From assembly GCF_010993775.1 (NCBI RefSeq), contig NZ_WOTO01000071.1, forward strand, positions 1-46,896: DNA of 46,896 nt. The letters run 5' to 3'. The position numbers and the translations under genes are program-made. Position 1 is the stretch's first letter, and each line of letters opens with the position of its first letter. Shown piece by piece: positions 9,914 through 21,026 of the stretch. Source of the stretch: Fodinicola feengrottensis (GTDB lineage Bacteria; Actinomycetota; Actinomycetes; Mycobacteriales; HKI-0501). The notes under the pieces were generated by a model, which ran no database searches, was not told where the DNA came from, and saw only the letters and a list, made by a program, of their open reading frames with translations.

Positions 9914-10728
9914 TCAATCCTCGTTCTCGCTCTTGCCCCGGCGCCAGTAGCCGGAGAAGTAGACGTCCTCCCGGTCGAACCGCCGGTCCTGGACCAGGTG
10001 CGCCCGTACGGCCCGGGCCATCGACTGCTCGCCGGCGATCCAGGCGTAGCACCGGGGGGCGTCGGCCGGAATGTCCACACTGGACACCGCCGCGAGCACC
10101 GCGTCTTCGGAGCCGTCTCGATGCAGCCAGGTCACCCGCACGTCCCCGGCCGTCGCCCACCGCTGCTCGTCAGCCGCGTCGGAGACCTCGACAATGACCT
10201 CCGCTCGTACGCCCGCCGGCAACGCCTCGACGATCGCCCCGATCGCCGGCAGCGCGGTCTCATCGCCCACCAGCAGCTGCCAGCGGCACCCCGGCGCCGG
10301 CTGGTAGGCGCTGACCGGTCCCCAGAGCGCCAGCGCGTCCCCCATCGCCGCGGTGGCCGCCCCCACCGCGATGCCGGCCCGCCGTCCTCGTGCAGCACGA
10401 AGTCGATGTCGACCTGCCGCTCAGCCGGCCGGTGCCGGCGTACGGTGTAAGTCCGCATCACCGGCCGTACGTCCTCCGGCAGGCCGAGGATGCCTCGCGG
10501 GGTCATGTCGTCGTCCACCGCTGGCTCTGCCTGTCCGGGCTGCGGCAGCAGCACCTTTACTCTCTGGTCCGGCCCCTCGCTGACGAAGTGCCGCAGGTCG
10601 TCACCGGCCAGGCTGATCGTCACCAGGTGCGGGCTGAGGGCGGCTCGGCCGGCGACCCTGACGCGGTACAACCGCATGGCCCGCCCGGAGCGGGAGGTCA
10701 GGCCTCGGACGGCGGTCACCTCAGACAT
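9914..10728 (-). CDS. Siderophore-interacting protein (FAD-dependent ferric-siderophore reductase)
   Basis: A product of about 271 residues of the ViuB/SIP family, which reduces ferric siderophores with NAD(P)H-derived electrons to release iron in the cytoplasm. The N-terminal FAD-binding barrel contains RPVMRTYTVRRH, the family R-x-Y-T-x-R flavin motif. The C-terminal half contains LLVGDETALPAI, AGDVRVTWLHRDG, CYAWIAGEQ and the terminal YWRRGKSE motif. ATG 10728 is preceded by GAGAGGAG. The frame changes once, near 10375-10385, between the two halves. A 17-base iron-box palindrome lies 19 bases upstream of the start codon, so repression by an IdeR/DmdR-type regulator in iron-replete cells is expected. 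No siderophore synthesis gene is intact in the window. Confidence 0.88.
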
Positions 10729-10746
10729 ACGCGCTCCTCTCACGGC

Positions 10747-10763
10747 TAGGTAAGCCTTACCTA
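10747..10763 (-). promoter_or_regulatory. Iron box (IdeR/DmdR-type operator) of the siderophore reductase gene
   Basis: TAGGTAAGCCTTACCTA is an 8-1-8 perfect inverted repeat. It closely matches the actinobacterial iron box, whose known form is TTAGGTTAGGCTAACCTAA. It sits 19 bases before ATG 10728, where it would cover the promoter. Confidence 0.85.
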
Positions 10764-11066
10764 CTCGCCAAGGTGCTGGCGAGGCATCGTGAGAATTCAC
10801 CGCCATCGGCGCGATCGTACGGCCGAACCAGGGGCCGTAATGGGGCAATCCGGTGGGGCCCCGACGCTAGCGCTGGACGCTGGACTGTGGTTCACTCTTG
10901 GACGGTCGCGAGGTTTTGTGTTCGTGTTGTTCACGCACGCAATACGATGTTGCGGGCGTTGGTTTTTCCCCCAGGTTGCGGTCGGAAAAGTCCCCGTCTG
11001 ACGACTGATAGACCCGGCCGCCGCAAACCGCGGTGGCCGTCAGCTCCTGGGAAGGAAAGCAAGGAA
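10764..11066 (+). other. Intergenic region and probable long 5' leader of the cold-shock gene
   Basis: This stretch separates the iron-regulated gene from the cold-shock gene, and I see no convincing ORF. A weak promoter-like pair, TTCGTG (10921-10926) and TACGAT (10943-10948) with a 16-base spacer, would give a leader of over 100 bases. Long structured leaders are usual for CspA-type genes. AAGGAA lies just before the ATG. Confidence 0.35.
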
Positions 11067-11270
11067 ATGGCTGAAGGCACTGTCAAGTGGTTCAACGCTG
11101 ACAAGGGCTTCGGGTTCATCACGCCGGACGGCGGCGGCTCGGACGTGTTTGTGCACTTCTCGGAGATTCAGGCCAGCGGTTTCCGCAGCCTGGAGGAGAA
11201 CCAGCGGGTCAGCTTCGAGATCGGCCAGGGCGCCAAGGGCCCGCAGGCCACTGGCGTTAACGTTCTCTAA
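11067..11270 (+). CDS. Cold-shock protein, CspA family
   Basis: Intact protein of 67 residues, the normal length. It is a five-stranded OB-fold RNA/DNA chaperone. The two nucleic-acid-binding motifs are visible: KGFGFI (RNP1-like) at about residues 13-18 and VFVHFS (RNP2-like) at about 29-34. The opening AEGTVKWFNADKGFGF is close to textbook. It acts in the cytoplasm by melting mRNA secondary structure during cold or growth resumption. It appears to be a single-gene transcript ended by the strong hairpin at 11311-11349. Confidence 0.96.
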   Translation: MAEGTVKWFNADKGFGFITPDGGGSDVFVHFSEIQASGFRSLEENQRVSFEIGQGAKGPQATGVNVL

Positions 11271-11280
11271 GAACTACTAG

Positions 11281-11296
11281 TGTGACGCGCATCACA
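11281..11296. promoter_or_regulatory. CRP/FNR-type binding site (TGTGA-N6-TCACA)
   Basis: TGTGACGCGCATCACA matches the consensus half-sites of Crp family regulators exactly. It overlaps a second inverted repeat, ATCACA-TTTT-TGTGAT (11291-11306). It lies after the cold-shock stop codon, before the terminator, and about 195 bases upstream of the acyl-CoA synthetase start, so it could act on either gene. Inference from sequence only. Confidence 0.45.
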
Positions 11297-11310
11297 TTTT
11301 TGTGATGACA

Positions 11311-11349
11311 GAAGGCCCGGGATTGCCCACGCGGCGAACCCGGGCCTTC
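11311..11349 (+). terminator. Hairpin terminator after the cold-shock gene
   Basis: An 11-base-pair perfect stem, GAAGGCCCGGG with CCCGGGCCTTC, encloses a 17-base loop. It begins 40 bases after the stop codon. The trailing sequence (GCGCTTTC) has only a short T run, as is common in actinobacteria. Confidence 0.75.
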
Positions 11350-11408
11350 GCGCTTTCATTGAATACCGTATAAACGCCAGCCTTGACACGCGATCGCTGA
11401 TGACAAAT

Positions 11409-11420
11409 GATCGATCGATC
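11409..11420. promoter_or_regulatory. GATCGATCGATC palindrome upstream of acyl-CoA synthetase gene
   Basis: This 12-base perfect palindrome is flanked by AAAT and GGTTG and lies about 70 bases before the preferred start. Sites of this form often serve TetR-family regulators of lipid genes; that is inference. Confidence 0.3.
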
Positions 11421-11491
11421 GGTTGTCTGTGCCGTTCCTGGCTGGAGTGGCGCTGAGCAGCGCAAACACCGGGCTTCCAGGAGTGCTGCAG

Positions 11492-13070
<1,579 letters not shown>

Positions 13071-13205
13071 TTGGCCCTTCCTTTGCTCACCTCCGGGCTG
13101 GAAACGGTGAATCGCTGGGGAAAGTGCCGGATTTGCCGGTAATGCACGGACGCTCGGTCATGAATTCCGCCGTAATGGTTAAAATTTCCACTTTATGGCA
13201 GGAAA

Positions 13206-13235
13206 ATACAACCTTGCCAATTGTTCCGGTTGTAT
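13206..13235. promoter_or_regulatory. Spaced inverted repeat upstream of phospholipase D-like gene
   Basis: ATACAACC (13206-13213) and GGTTGTAT (13228-13235) form an 8-base perfect inverted repeat with a 14-base spacer. It lies about 105 bases before ATG 13340 in a locally AT-rich gap (13071-13339) with no convincing ORF. It is a candidate operator. Confidence 0.35.
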
Positions 13236-13339
13236 GTTTTGGTGTCTTCGTCCGTTAGTACGCAAGACCTTTCACCGAAACGCACGCGTGATGTGCTGAC
13301 CGCGCCCTGCCCGCCGCTGTCCCGTCTCGGGAGTTCGTC

Positions 13340-14335
13340 ATGCCATTTTTCGCCCCACGCCGTGGATTCCGCACCGGCCTGGCGGTCACCGCCGTGCTCG
13401 CCAGTGCCCTGGTCGCGAGCCCCGCCACCGCCGCGACCACGTACACGCTGGTGACCCAGCCCGCCGGCGGCCACACCGCGCTCTTCACCCTGATCACCAG
13501 CGCGAAGACCAGCATCGACCTCACCATGTGACGAGCTGACCGACACCACCGCCGAGCAGGACCTGGCCGCCGCCGCGGCGCGCGGGGTCACCGTGCGGGT
13601 GATCCTGGACGGCCGGCAAAGCTCGACCAACGCCAGCGCCTACAGCTATCTTGGCGGCCACGGCGTCGGTGTCGTCTACTCGAATTCGAAATATTACTAC
13701 ACACACGAAAAATCGATGGTGGTGGACGGTACGACCGCGGCGATCATGACGGAAAACTGGACGCCCGCCTACTACTCCGCCGACCGCAACTTCGATCTGA
13801 TCGAGAACGACACCGCCGACGCCAGCGCGTACGAAAAAAAGTTTTCGCCGCCGACTACAAAAAAAAAGCGGTCACCCCCACCGACGGCGACGACCTGGTG
13901 TGGAGCCCGACGGACTCGCAGTCCCGACTCCTCACGCTGATCAACGGCGCCACCACCAGTCTCACCCTCTATTCGCTGGAAATGGGTTCCAGCCAAATCG
14001 TCGACGCCTTGGTCAGTGCCAGAAGCCGCGGCGTGACGGTAAACATCGTCGCCGAATACAGCTCTTCGTACGCTTCCAACTACGACAAGCTCGCCAGCGC
14101 CGGCGCGACCGTGGTCAGCTACGCCGCCAGCGACAGCCTTTACATCCACGCCAAGGCAATCGTCGCGGACGTGAACACCAGCAAAGCCAAGGTGTTCCTC
14201 GGCTCGGAGAATTTCACCCCCACCTCGTTGAATTCCAACCGCGAGCTCGGCCTCATCATCACCAACCCGGCCGTCATCTCGCAGGTGAACTCGACGCTGA
14301 AGCTGGACCTGGCCGACGGAACACCCTGGAGCTAG
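13340..14335 (+). CDS. Secreted phospholipase D-like (HKD) protein (frameshifted)
   Basis: Signal peptide: FFAPRRGFRTGLAVTAVLAS followed by a hydrophobic run and Ala-rich cleavage region near residue 32. Two PLD-superfamily HxKxxxxD motifs are present, HEKSMVVD near residue 115 and HAKAIVAD near residue 270, followed by TENW and GSENF elements respectively. Two such motifs make one active site for phosphodiester cleavage or transfer, on lipid or nucleic acid. The frame breaks at 13530, where one extra G turns ATG-TAC-GAG into ATG-TGA, and again between two A8 runs (13838-13868). The whole protein would be about 331 residues, similar to single-domain bacterial PLD-like enzymes. Substrate unknown; extracellular location is well supported. 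Confidence 0.8.
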
Positions 14336-14354
14336 TCGACCGACAGCCCAGACC

Positions 14355-14905
14355 TCACGGCGAGACGTGGCGTTCGCGGTAGGCGCGCGCACGCGGTGCC
14401 GGACGCCGCAGGCTTGGGCGAGGCACCACTTCCGCCGGCCAGTGGGGTCCAGGAAAAGCATTCCGCAGTCGGGATCGCCGCATTGGCCCAGGTCAGCGGC
14501 CATCGGGCCGCCGAGGTGCTCGGCGGCCTGCCGGGCTATCCGGGCCAGCGCTTCTCGGGCGGTGGCGGGCGCTCGTACCGCCGCGCCTTCCAGGACGAGC
14601 GGGTGATCGTCGGCGAGTGCCCGGTTGAGCAGGGCGAGGTCGGCGGCCGGCCAGGACTGTGAGTGGAAGGTGGCCAGGGCCAGGCTACGCAGGGCTTCTC
14701 GCAGGTCGCGGGCCCATCTCAGGTCCGCTTCGGTCGGATCGGCGACGGGCGACAGACCCTCGCGGGCGAACCACTTTCCGAGTAGCTCGGCGGTCCCGAG
14801 CCGGTCGTGCGGCGTGGGCCCGTACGCCCGCCGGACCGTGATCAGCAGGTCCAGCCACAGGCCGCCGCTCTCGCACTCCAGCCAGTGCCCGCCCTCCAGC
14901 TCCAC
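14355..14905 (-). CDS. CGNR zinc-finger / ABATE-domain putative regulator
   Basis: A product of about 183 residues. The N-terminal ABATE-type domain (about residues 1-130) is followed by a zinc finger with two Cys pairs: CGDPDCGMLFLD and RRKWCLAQACGVR. The family CGNR tetrad is CGVR here. The start is GTG 14905, without a clear ribosome binding site, so leaderless translation is possible. The frame changes in a CGCGCG repeat near 14390; the corrected ending RAYRERHVSP and stop fit the family, whereas the uncorrected frame runs on meaninglessly. It is divergent from an EamA transporter, a pairing I know from other actinobacteria, so it may regulate that exporter. Confidence 0.75.
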
Positions 14906-14928
14906 AACCCCACGATACGCCTTGAGGT

Positions 14929-14960
14929 GTTACGGTGCTTGTAACGGGCCAGGCTGTTAC
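14929..14960. promoter_or_regulatory. GTTAC/GTAAC repeats between CGNR and EamA genes
   Basis: GTTAC (14929-14933) and GTAAC (14941-14945) form an inverted pair spaced by 7 bases. A second GTTAC copy lies at 14956-14960. They fill the 65-base divergent gap, so they are candidate operator half-sites for control of both genes. Confidence 0.4.
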
Positions 14961-14970
14961 AGGAGGAATC

Positions 14971-15899
14971 GTGACTCAGGTGGAGTCCGCGCCATTGGTA
15001 CGGAACGGCAGCCAGGGGTGGCTCGCGGCCGTCGGCCTGTCGGTGTTGTTCGTGCTCATCTGGAGCGGCGGCTACCTGGTCGGCACGATCGGCGCGCACA
15101 GCGGCCCACCGCTGGCCCTCGCGGCGTGGCGATTCCTTGCTGCCTTCGTGGTCATCGGGGTGGTCGCCCTGGTGACGCGGGCACCGTGGCCGACGGATCC
15201 GCGGGTGTACGCACACCTGCTGCTCACCGGCGCGTTGCTGCAGACCGGGCAGCTCGGCGGCATTTACGTCGGTCTGGGGAACGGCGTTCCGGCCGGACTG
15301 TCCTCGCTCGTGCTCAGCGCCTCACCGCTCGTCGTCGCCGCTGCCGCTGTTCCCATCTTCGGCGAAAAACTGGCTGGCCAGCAGTGGCTAGGTCTCGGCA
15401 TCGGACTGCTCGGAGTCGGCATCTCGCTGGCTGGAAAACTCAGCAACAGCGGGAACGTCATCGGATACGTGTCGACCGGCCTCGCGGTCCTCGCGCTTTC
15501 GCCGCCGGCACGCTCTATCAGAAGAAGTTCGGCCAGACCGTCGACCTGCGGACCGGGACGACGATCCAACTGCTCGGCGCCACGGTCACCTGCTTTCCCC
15601 TGGCGGCCGCGTACGGCGGACTCCACCTGCCGTTGACGCTGCCGGCTCTGGGATCGCTGGCCTGGCTGGCGATCGTGAACTCGATCGGTGCGCTAATGCT
15701 GTTGTTCGTCCTGTTGCGCCGAAGTTCGGGCGGAGCGGCGACCAGCCTGCTCTATCTCGTCCCGCCGGTGACGGCCCTGCTCGCGGTCCCGTTGCTCGGG
15801 CAGCCCGTGACGACGAGCATTTTCCTGGGCATGGCGGTTTCCGCGGTCGGCGTGACTCTGGTTCTGGTGAAGAGAAAGGTCAGACGCCCAGCGCGCTGA
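14971..15899 (+). CDS. EamA/DMT family transporter (frameshifted)
   Basis: About 309 residues with ten predicted hydrophobic segments arranged as two EamA halves. The first half starts at VGLSVLFVLIWSGGYL; the second at ATVTCFPLAAAYGGL and ends in AVSAVGVTLVLVKRK. This drug/metabolite superfamily usually exports amino acids, purines or small metabolites by proton exchange. GTG 14971 has a strong AGGAGG 6 bases upstream. The frame changes near 15500, between VLALS and FAAGTLYQKKF. It ends overlapping the convergent acyl-CoA dehydrogenase gene by 20 bases. Confidence 0.85.
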
Positions 15900-16984
15900 C
15901 AAGTGCGGATCGGTGCGAGGCCGTGCCGCCCAGCAGATGTTGCGATGATTTCGCTCGCTTGTAGTAGAAATGCAGGTCGTGCTCCCAGGAAGCCAATGCC
16001 GCCGTGAATTTCAATGGAGGTCTCGGCGACTCGGAAATACGCCGGGCCAACCAGCGACGCGGTGAAAGCGGCCGCCGCCGGCAGCTCAGCCGGGCTCTCG
16101 TCGGCCACCCAACTGGCATGGCGTACGGCCGCGTTCGCCAGCTCCCAGTCGACATAACAGTCCACACAGAGATGTTTCACCGCTTGGTACGAGCCAATCA
16201 CCCGACCGAACTGAACCCGCAGTTTCGCGTAGTCAACGGCCATCCGCATCGCCTGCCGCAGCCCGCCGAGCTGCTCGGCGGCCAGCGCGGTCACCACCCG
16301 ATCGGCGATCGCGGCCAGCTTTTCGGTGACGTCGGCGCCAATGCGGACGGCCGGACAGTCGGTAAACGACAACCGCGCCATCCGCCGGGTCGGGTCGAAG
16401 GTCCGCAGCGCCACTCGTTCGAGCCCAGCGGCACTGGCGTCGACCTCGAAGAATCCGGGCCCGTCCGAAGTCTGTGCGTACACCAGGAAAAAGTCGGCGG
16501 CCATCCCATCGACGACGAGAGTTTTCCCGCCAGTGAGCGCCCATCCGCCGTCCCGCTCAATGGCCGAGGTCTGTACGGGTGTGCCCCAACCGCCGTCCGA
16601 CTCGCTGATCGCCACCGTCGCGATCCGTTCGCCAGCGGCGATACCCGGCAGCAACCGGCCGCACGCCGCTTCGTCCCCGACACCCAGCAAAACCTCCGCG
16701 GCCAGCACAGCCGAGGCGAAAAACGGTGACGGTACGAGCGTGGCGCCGGCTTCTTCGAGGACGACCGACCGCTCGACCACGCCATAGCCGGCGCCACCGT
16801 ACTGCTCCGGGATCGCCAAACCCGCGAGCCCCAACTCGCCGGTCATTCGCTTCCACAGCGCCGGATCGAAGCCCAGGTCACCGTCGATCACCTCACGGAT
16901 CCGCCGCATTGGCGAGTTTTCCGCGAAGAAGCGGGAAACCGTGGCGCGCAGCTCATCCTGCTCGCCGGTCAACGACAGCCGCAT
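15880..16984 (-). CDS. Acyl-CoA dehydrogenase, second subunit (frameshifted)
   Basis: FAD-dependent alpha,beta-dehydrogenation of an acyl-CoA. N-terminal helical domain, a short beta domain, then VQFGRVIGSYQAVKH and IHGGIGF of the C-terminal FAD-binding domain. A frame change near 16000 follows IHGGIGF; the continuation WEHDLHFYYKRAKSS matches the ending of the family's subunit types that pair with a partner. The total is about 368 residues. Its start lies 16 bases inside the end of the preceding dehydrogenase gene, so the two are translationally coupled. By analogy with mycobacterial FadE pairs used on steroid side chains, they probably form an alpha2-beta2 heterotetramer. Confidence 0.85.
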
Positions 16985-18212
16985 GTCCAGACGCTCCCCT
17001 GCGTGCCGATTTTGAGCTGGTTGAAGGGAATATTCCGATCAACCTGGGTTTCCTTGGGCAGCCCCAGCACTCGCTCGCCAATGATGTTCCGCTGGATCTG
17101 GCTGGTGCCACCGGCGATCGCGCTGGCCGGCGCGGAATTCACGTAGCGGGCCAACTCGGTGGCCTCGGTGTCGTCTCCCTCCCAGGCGATCGCGGAAGGA
17201 CCGGCGATCTCGGCGGCCACATCGGCGGCGAAAGCGGCCGCCTGCGCACCGACCAGCTTGCTGATCGAGCCGCGGGCGCCCGGCGGGTGCCCACTGTCGG
17301 CCTGTTCGCGCATCAGCGCGTTCAACAGCCGAAGGGACTGCTGGCGCAGGTAAACCTCGGCCAACGCATCCCGTACGGCCGGATCGTCGGCTCGGTCCTC
17401 TCTCGCGCGCGACCCGCGCCAGCGAGTCGAAATCCAGCGGGCTGGAACGCGGCCCCACCCGGCCGCCGATGAAAACCCGCTCATGGCCGAGCATCGTCAC
17501 CGCGGCCGCCCACCCCGCGTCCACCTCGCCGATCACCGCATCCGCTGAAATCCTTACGTCATCGAAGAAAAACCTCGTTGAAACGGGCGCCGCCGCTCAT
17601 GTCGACCAACGGGCGTACGGTGACACCGGGATCATGCATGTCCACCACGAACATGGTGATCCCGCCGTGTTTTGGCTTGGTCGGGTCGGTTCTGGCCAGC
17701 AGGGCTCCGAAGTTCGCGGACGCGGCCACCGAGGTCCAGACTTTCTGGCCGTTCACCACCCATTCGCCGCCGTCGAGCACGGCCCTGGTCTGCAGGCTGG
17801 CCACATCGGAGCCGGCGCCCGGCTCGGAGAAGAGCTGGCACCAGATTTCCTCGCCGCGCAACAGCGGCTTCAGATACCGCTGTTTCAGTTCGTCCGAGCC
17901 AAGATCGGCAACGGTCGGGCCGCACATCCCGATACCGATGATGAACGCGCCGGTCGGGGTGTCGAAATCCTTCACCACGTCGTTCCACGCCTGCTGGTAT
18001 TGCTCCGGCAACCCCTGCCCGCCGACCTCGACCGGCCAGGTGATGCCGACGAAACCCGCGTCGTAAAGCGCCGCCTGGAACCGCTTCTGCTCCGCCAGGT
18101 CGACGCCGGCCGGATCCTGCCCCGCGGCTGTCGAACCGCCGCTGACCTGGACCTGCTCGGCCAGCCAGGACCGTGCCCGGGCCGCGAACTGCTCGACCGT
18201 CTCGTTAGGCAA
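16969..18212 (-). CDS. Acyl-CoA dehydrogenase, first subunit (frameshifted)
   Basis: A product of about 414 residues. Motifs: WPVEVGGQGLP in the N-terminal domain, CQLFSEPGAGSDVASLQT (flavin/substrate loop), and AGGTSQIQRNIIGERVLGLP at the C-terminus. TTG 18212 is preferred because GGGGAGG lies 5 bases upstream; an upstream TTG at 18233 has no such site. Frame changes occur near 17570 (A-rich) and near 17405. It is the first gene of a two-gene operon with the following dehydrogenase. A perfect GAACGATCGTTC palindrome lies 24 bases upstream, suggesting TetR-type control. Confidence 0.87.
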
Positions 18213-18235
18213 TGCACCCTCCCCAGAGCTCAAAA

Positions 18236-18247
18236 GAACGATCGTTC
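18236..18247. promoter_or_regulatory. GAACGATCGTTC palindrome at the dehydrogenase operon
   Basis: This 12-base perfect palindrome lies 24 bases before the dehydrogenase start and about 185 bases before the divergent MFS gene. Short two-fold sites of this form are typical of TetR-family repressors of lipid catabolism. No TetR gene is in the window. Confidence 0.45.
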
Positions 18248-18431
18248 AGCGCCCAGCGACTGTCAAGCGGGCCGGGTGTGGTTGAGCAGGGTCCATAAGA
18301 CGCTGCTGGTAGCTGCGTTGCCAGCCGAAAAGTTGCCGCAAAGAGATCATCTCTGATCAAATCTGCACGATCAGCGCTCACGGTGAGAGGGCATACGCTC
18401 GGCTTACCCATCCATCCCGGAAGGTTGGGCC

Positions 18432-20498
18432 ATGGCCACTACCGAAGCACCCGCCTCGGCGGCCCCCAGCGCCGCGCCGGCGCCCTTGACCCCCGGCGGC
18501 GCATCAACCTCGTTTTCGGGGCCGTGTTGCTGGGCATCCTGCTCTCCGCGCTGGATCAGACCATCGTGTCGACGGCACTGCCCACCATCGTCGGGGACCT
18601 CGGCGGCGGCAACCACCTGTCCTGGGTGGTCACCGCGTATCTGCTGGCCGAGACGATCTCGACGGCACTGGTCGGCAAGTTCGGCGACATGTTCGGCCGT
18701 AAGCAGATGTTCCTGATCAGCGTCATCGTCTTCCTGATCGGCTCGCTCGTTCTTCTGCGGCTTCGCGAACAGCATGACCTGGCTGATCGTCTCGCGGGCC
18801 TTTCAGGGCCTGGGCGCCGGCGGGCTGCTGGTCACCGCGACCGCGCTGATCGCGGACGTGATCCCGCTCCGCGACCGGGGCCGCTACCAGGGCCTGCTGG
18901 GTTCGGTTTTCGGCGTGGTCACGGTCGTCGGCCCGCTGCTGGGCGGCCTGTTCGTGGACCACCTGACCTGGCGATGGGCCTTCTACGTCAAATCCCCCGG
19001 TCGGCATCGTCGTGTTGTTGGTAGCGGTCCCGGCCATTCCGGCGATCAAGGCGGCCGCCCGGCCGCTGATCGACTACCTGGGCATCCTGCTGATCGCGCT
19101 GGCCGCCTCCGGCCTGACGCTGGTCACCAGCTGGGGCGGCACGACGTACGCGTGGAACTCCCCGACGATCATCTGGATGGCGATCGGATCGGTGGTCGCG
19201 CTCGGCCTCTTCGTCTTCGTCGAGCTGCGCGCGCGGCCGAGCCAGTGCTGCCGATGCGACTGTTCCGCAACCCGGTTTTCGCCGTCTCAGCGCCGATGAG
19301 CTTCATCGTCGGCTTCGCGATGCTCGGCGGAATCACCTTCCTGCCGACCTTTCAGCAGTACGTCAACGGTGTTTCGGCCACCGCGTCCGGAATCCGGCTG
19401 TTGCCGATGGTGGCCGGCCTACTTTTCGCTTCCATTCTGAGCGGAAACGTGGTCAGCAAAACCGGCAAGTACAAGATCTTCCCGATCGTGGGCTCCATTG
19501 GGATGGCCCTCGGGCTCTTTTTGTTGTCTCTGATGGACGAAAACACCAACTACTGGCTGTCCGCCGTCTACATGCTCGTATTGGGACTCGGCGTCGGCAG
19601 CTGCATGCAGGTGCTGACCATCGCCGTCCAGAACACCGCCGCCTACGCCGACCTCGGCGTGGCCACTTCCGGAGTGACTTTCCTTCGTACGATGGGAAGC
19701 TCCTTCGGGGTGGCCGTCTTCGGCACGGTCTATTCCAACCGACTGACCGAAAACCTCATGACCACCGCCAAAACCACGCCGCTGCCGGCCGGCGTGAACC
19801 CGAAAGTCCTGCAAAGCGTGACCGGGCTGCACAGTTTGCCAGCGGCGATCGCCAGACCGTTCGAGCACGCGTACGCGCAGTCGCTACAGGTGGTTTTCCT
19901 GTCCGCCATCCCGATCGCGATCGTGGCCTTCGTCCTCGCCCTGTTCCTCAAGCAGGTGCCGCTGCGGGACACCGTACGAGCGACCGCCACCGACATGGGC
20001 GACGGCTTCGCGATGCCGGATCACCGCGGCAAGGACAGCGGGGTCGAAAGCGCCATCGCCGGCATCCTGCGGGCCGGACCGCGGCGGATGAGCATCGAGG
20101 TACTGGCCCGTTCCCAGTCCACCCTCGGCATCGCCGACGCCTGGTGCGTCACCCGCGTCGCGCTCACCCGTCTACGGCACGGCACCGCCTCGCTCGCCCA
20201 GGTCACCACCGGCATCAACGCACCCGACGAGGTCCTCCAGCCGGCCTTCGAGCGCGCGATCGGCGCCGGTTTGCTGGCGACCTCGACCACCGGCTACGAC
20301 CTCACCGCCCTCGGCGAGACCGAGTTCGAGAAGATCGCCACCGCCTGGCGCGGCTGGGTCACGGACCAGCTGTCCGACTGGGATCCGGACAACAAGGACG
20401 AACTCCAGGCGGCGCTGCGCCGAGTCGCCGAGCGGCTGTTGGGTGAGGAGCACGACCTCTACCACGCCCGCCATTCCCTCGTCGCCGCCGGCGTCTGA
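18432..20498 (+). CDS. DHA2-family MFS exporter with C-terminal MarR-like domain (frameshifted)
   Basis: Proton-driven multidrug exporter of the EmrB/QacA type. Visible motifs: LDQTIVSTALPTIVGDLGG (motif D1), GKFGDMFGRKQMFLI (motif A), SRAFQGLGAGG (motif B) and a motif C-like VGPLLGG. Fourteen membrane segments are expected in about the first 520 residues. The last 150 residues are soluble. They contain LGIADAWCVTRVALTRL, a helix-turn-helix-like stretch, then YDLTALGETEFEKIATAW, which resembles the wing and dimer helix of MarR-type winged-helix proteins. Frame changes occur near 18495, 18755, 18995 and 19240. ATG 18432 has GGAAGG 7 bases upstream. Substrate unknown. Confidence 0.82.
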
Positions 20499-20751
20499 GC
20501 GAAGGTAACGACAGGGCTCGGTTTGCCCACCCTGGCGCTCCCCAACCGGAGTCGATGCCGTCGACCAAGCCCTCGTCAAAGTCCCAGCAGCACCAGATCC
20601 AGGTCTGCCTCGTACGACCCGTATCAGCGACCCCACCGGCCCCAAGCCTGACAAAGTGGCCACCTGTGGATAACTTCCGCGCGGTTGGTGCGACTCCCAG
20701 TAGCGTGGTCAGCAACGTTTTGACCAACGCGTCTGGGGGGGACGGCAATAA

Positions 20752-20948
20752 ATGAGTGACCCGGTGATCAAGGACTTACGCCGACAGCTGGCACAACAGC
20801 AGACGGACATCAAGAGTCGGCTCGCGTTGGCCCGGACCAGGGGCGATCAGCGGGCCGTCGACTTCTTCTCGGGGCAGTTGCACGCGTTTCGCGCGTCATC
20901 CTGGACACTCTCGACCTCGCCGAGACCGAGGAACCACCGCGTCGGTGA
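20752..20948 (+). CDS. Small coiled-coil hypothetical protein (frameshifted)
   Basis: ATG 20752 opens a hydrophilic, Gln/Arg-rich helix (SDPVIKDLRRQLAQQQTDIK). Near 20885-20895 the frame probably changes: one frame continues as RVILDTLDLAETEEPPRR and stops at 20946-20948, giving about 65 residues, which looks more protein-like than the 92-residue uncorrected reading. No domain is recognised. The preceding gap (20499-20751) holds no convincing gene. Confidence 0.4.
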
Positions 20949-21026
20949 CATCACCCTAGAAAGCCGTCACATCCGCCAGCGGTGTCCCGTCCGAGGTGAT
21001 GTGGACAGCACTTCTGGGGAGGACAC

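Noticed and set aside
20665..20673. TGTGGATAA, a perfect DnaA-box match
   Set aside because: It is a single copy with no cluster, AT-rich unwinding region or dnaA/dnaN nearby, so it is not evidence of an origin.
20555..20755. 66-codon ORF upstream of the small coiled-coil gene
   Set aside because: Low-complexity Ser/Pro/Lys composition without a start signal; it overlaps the likely promoter.
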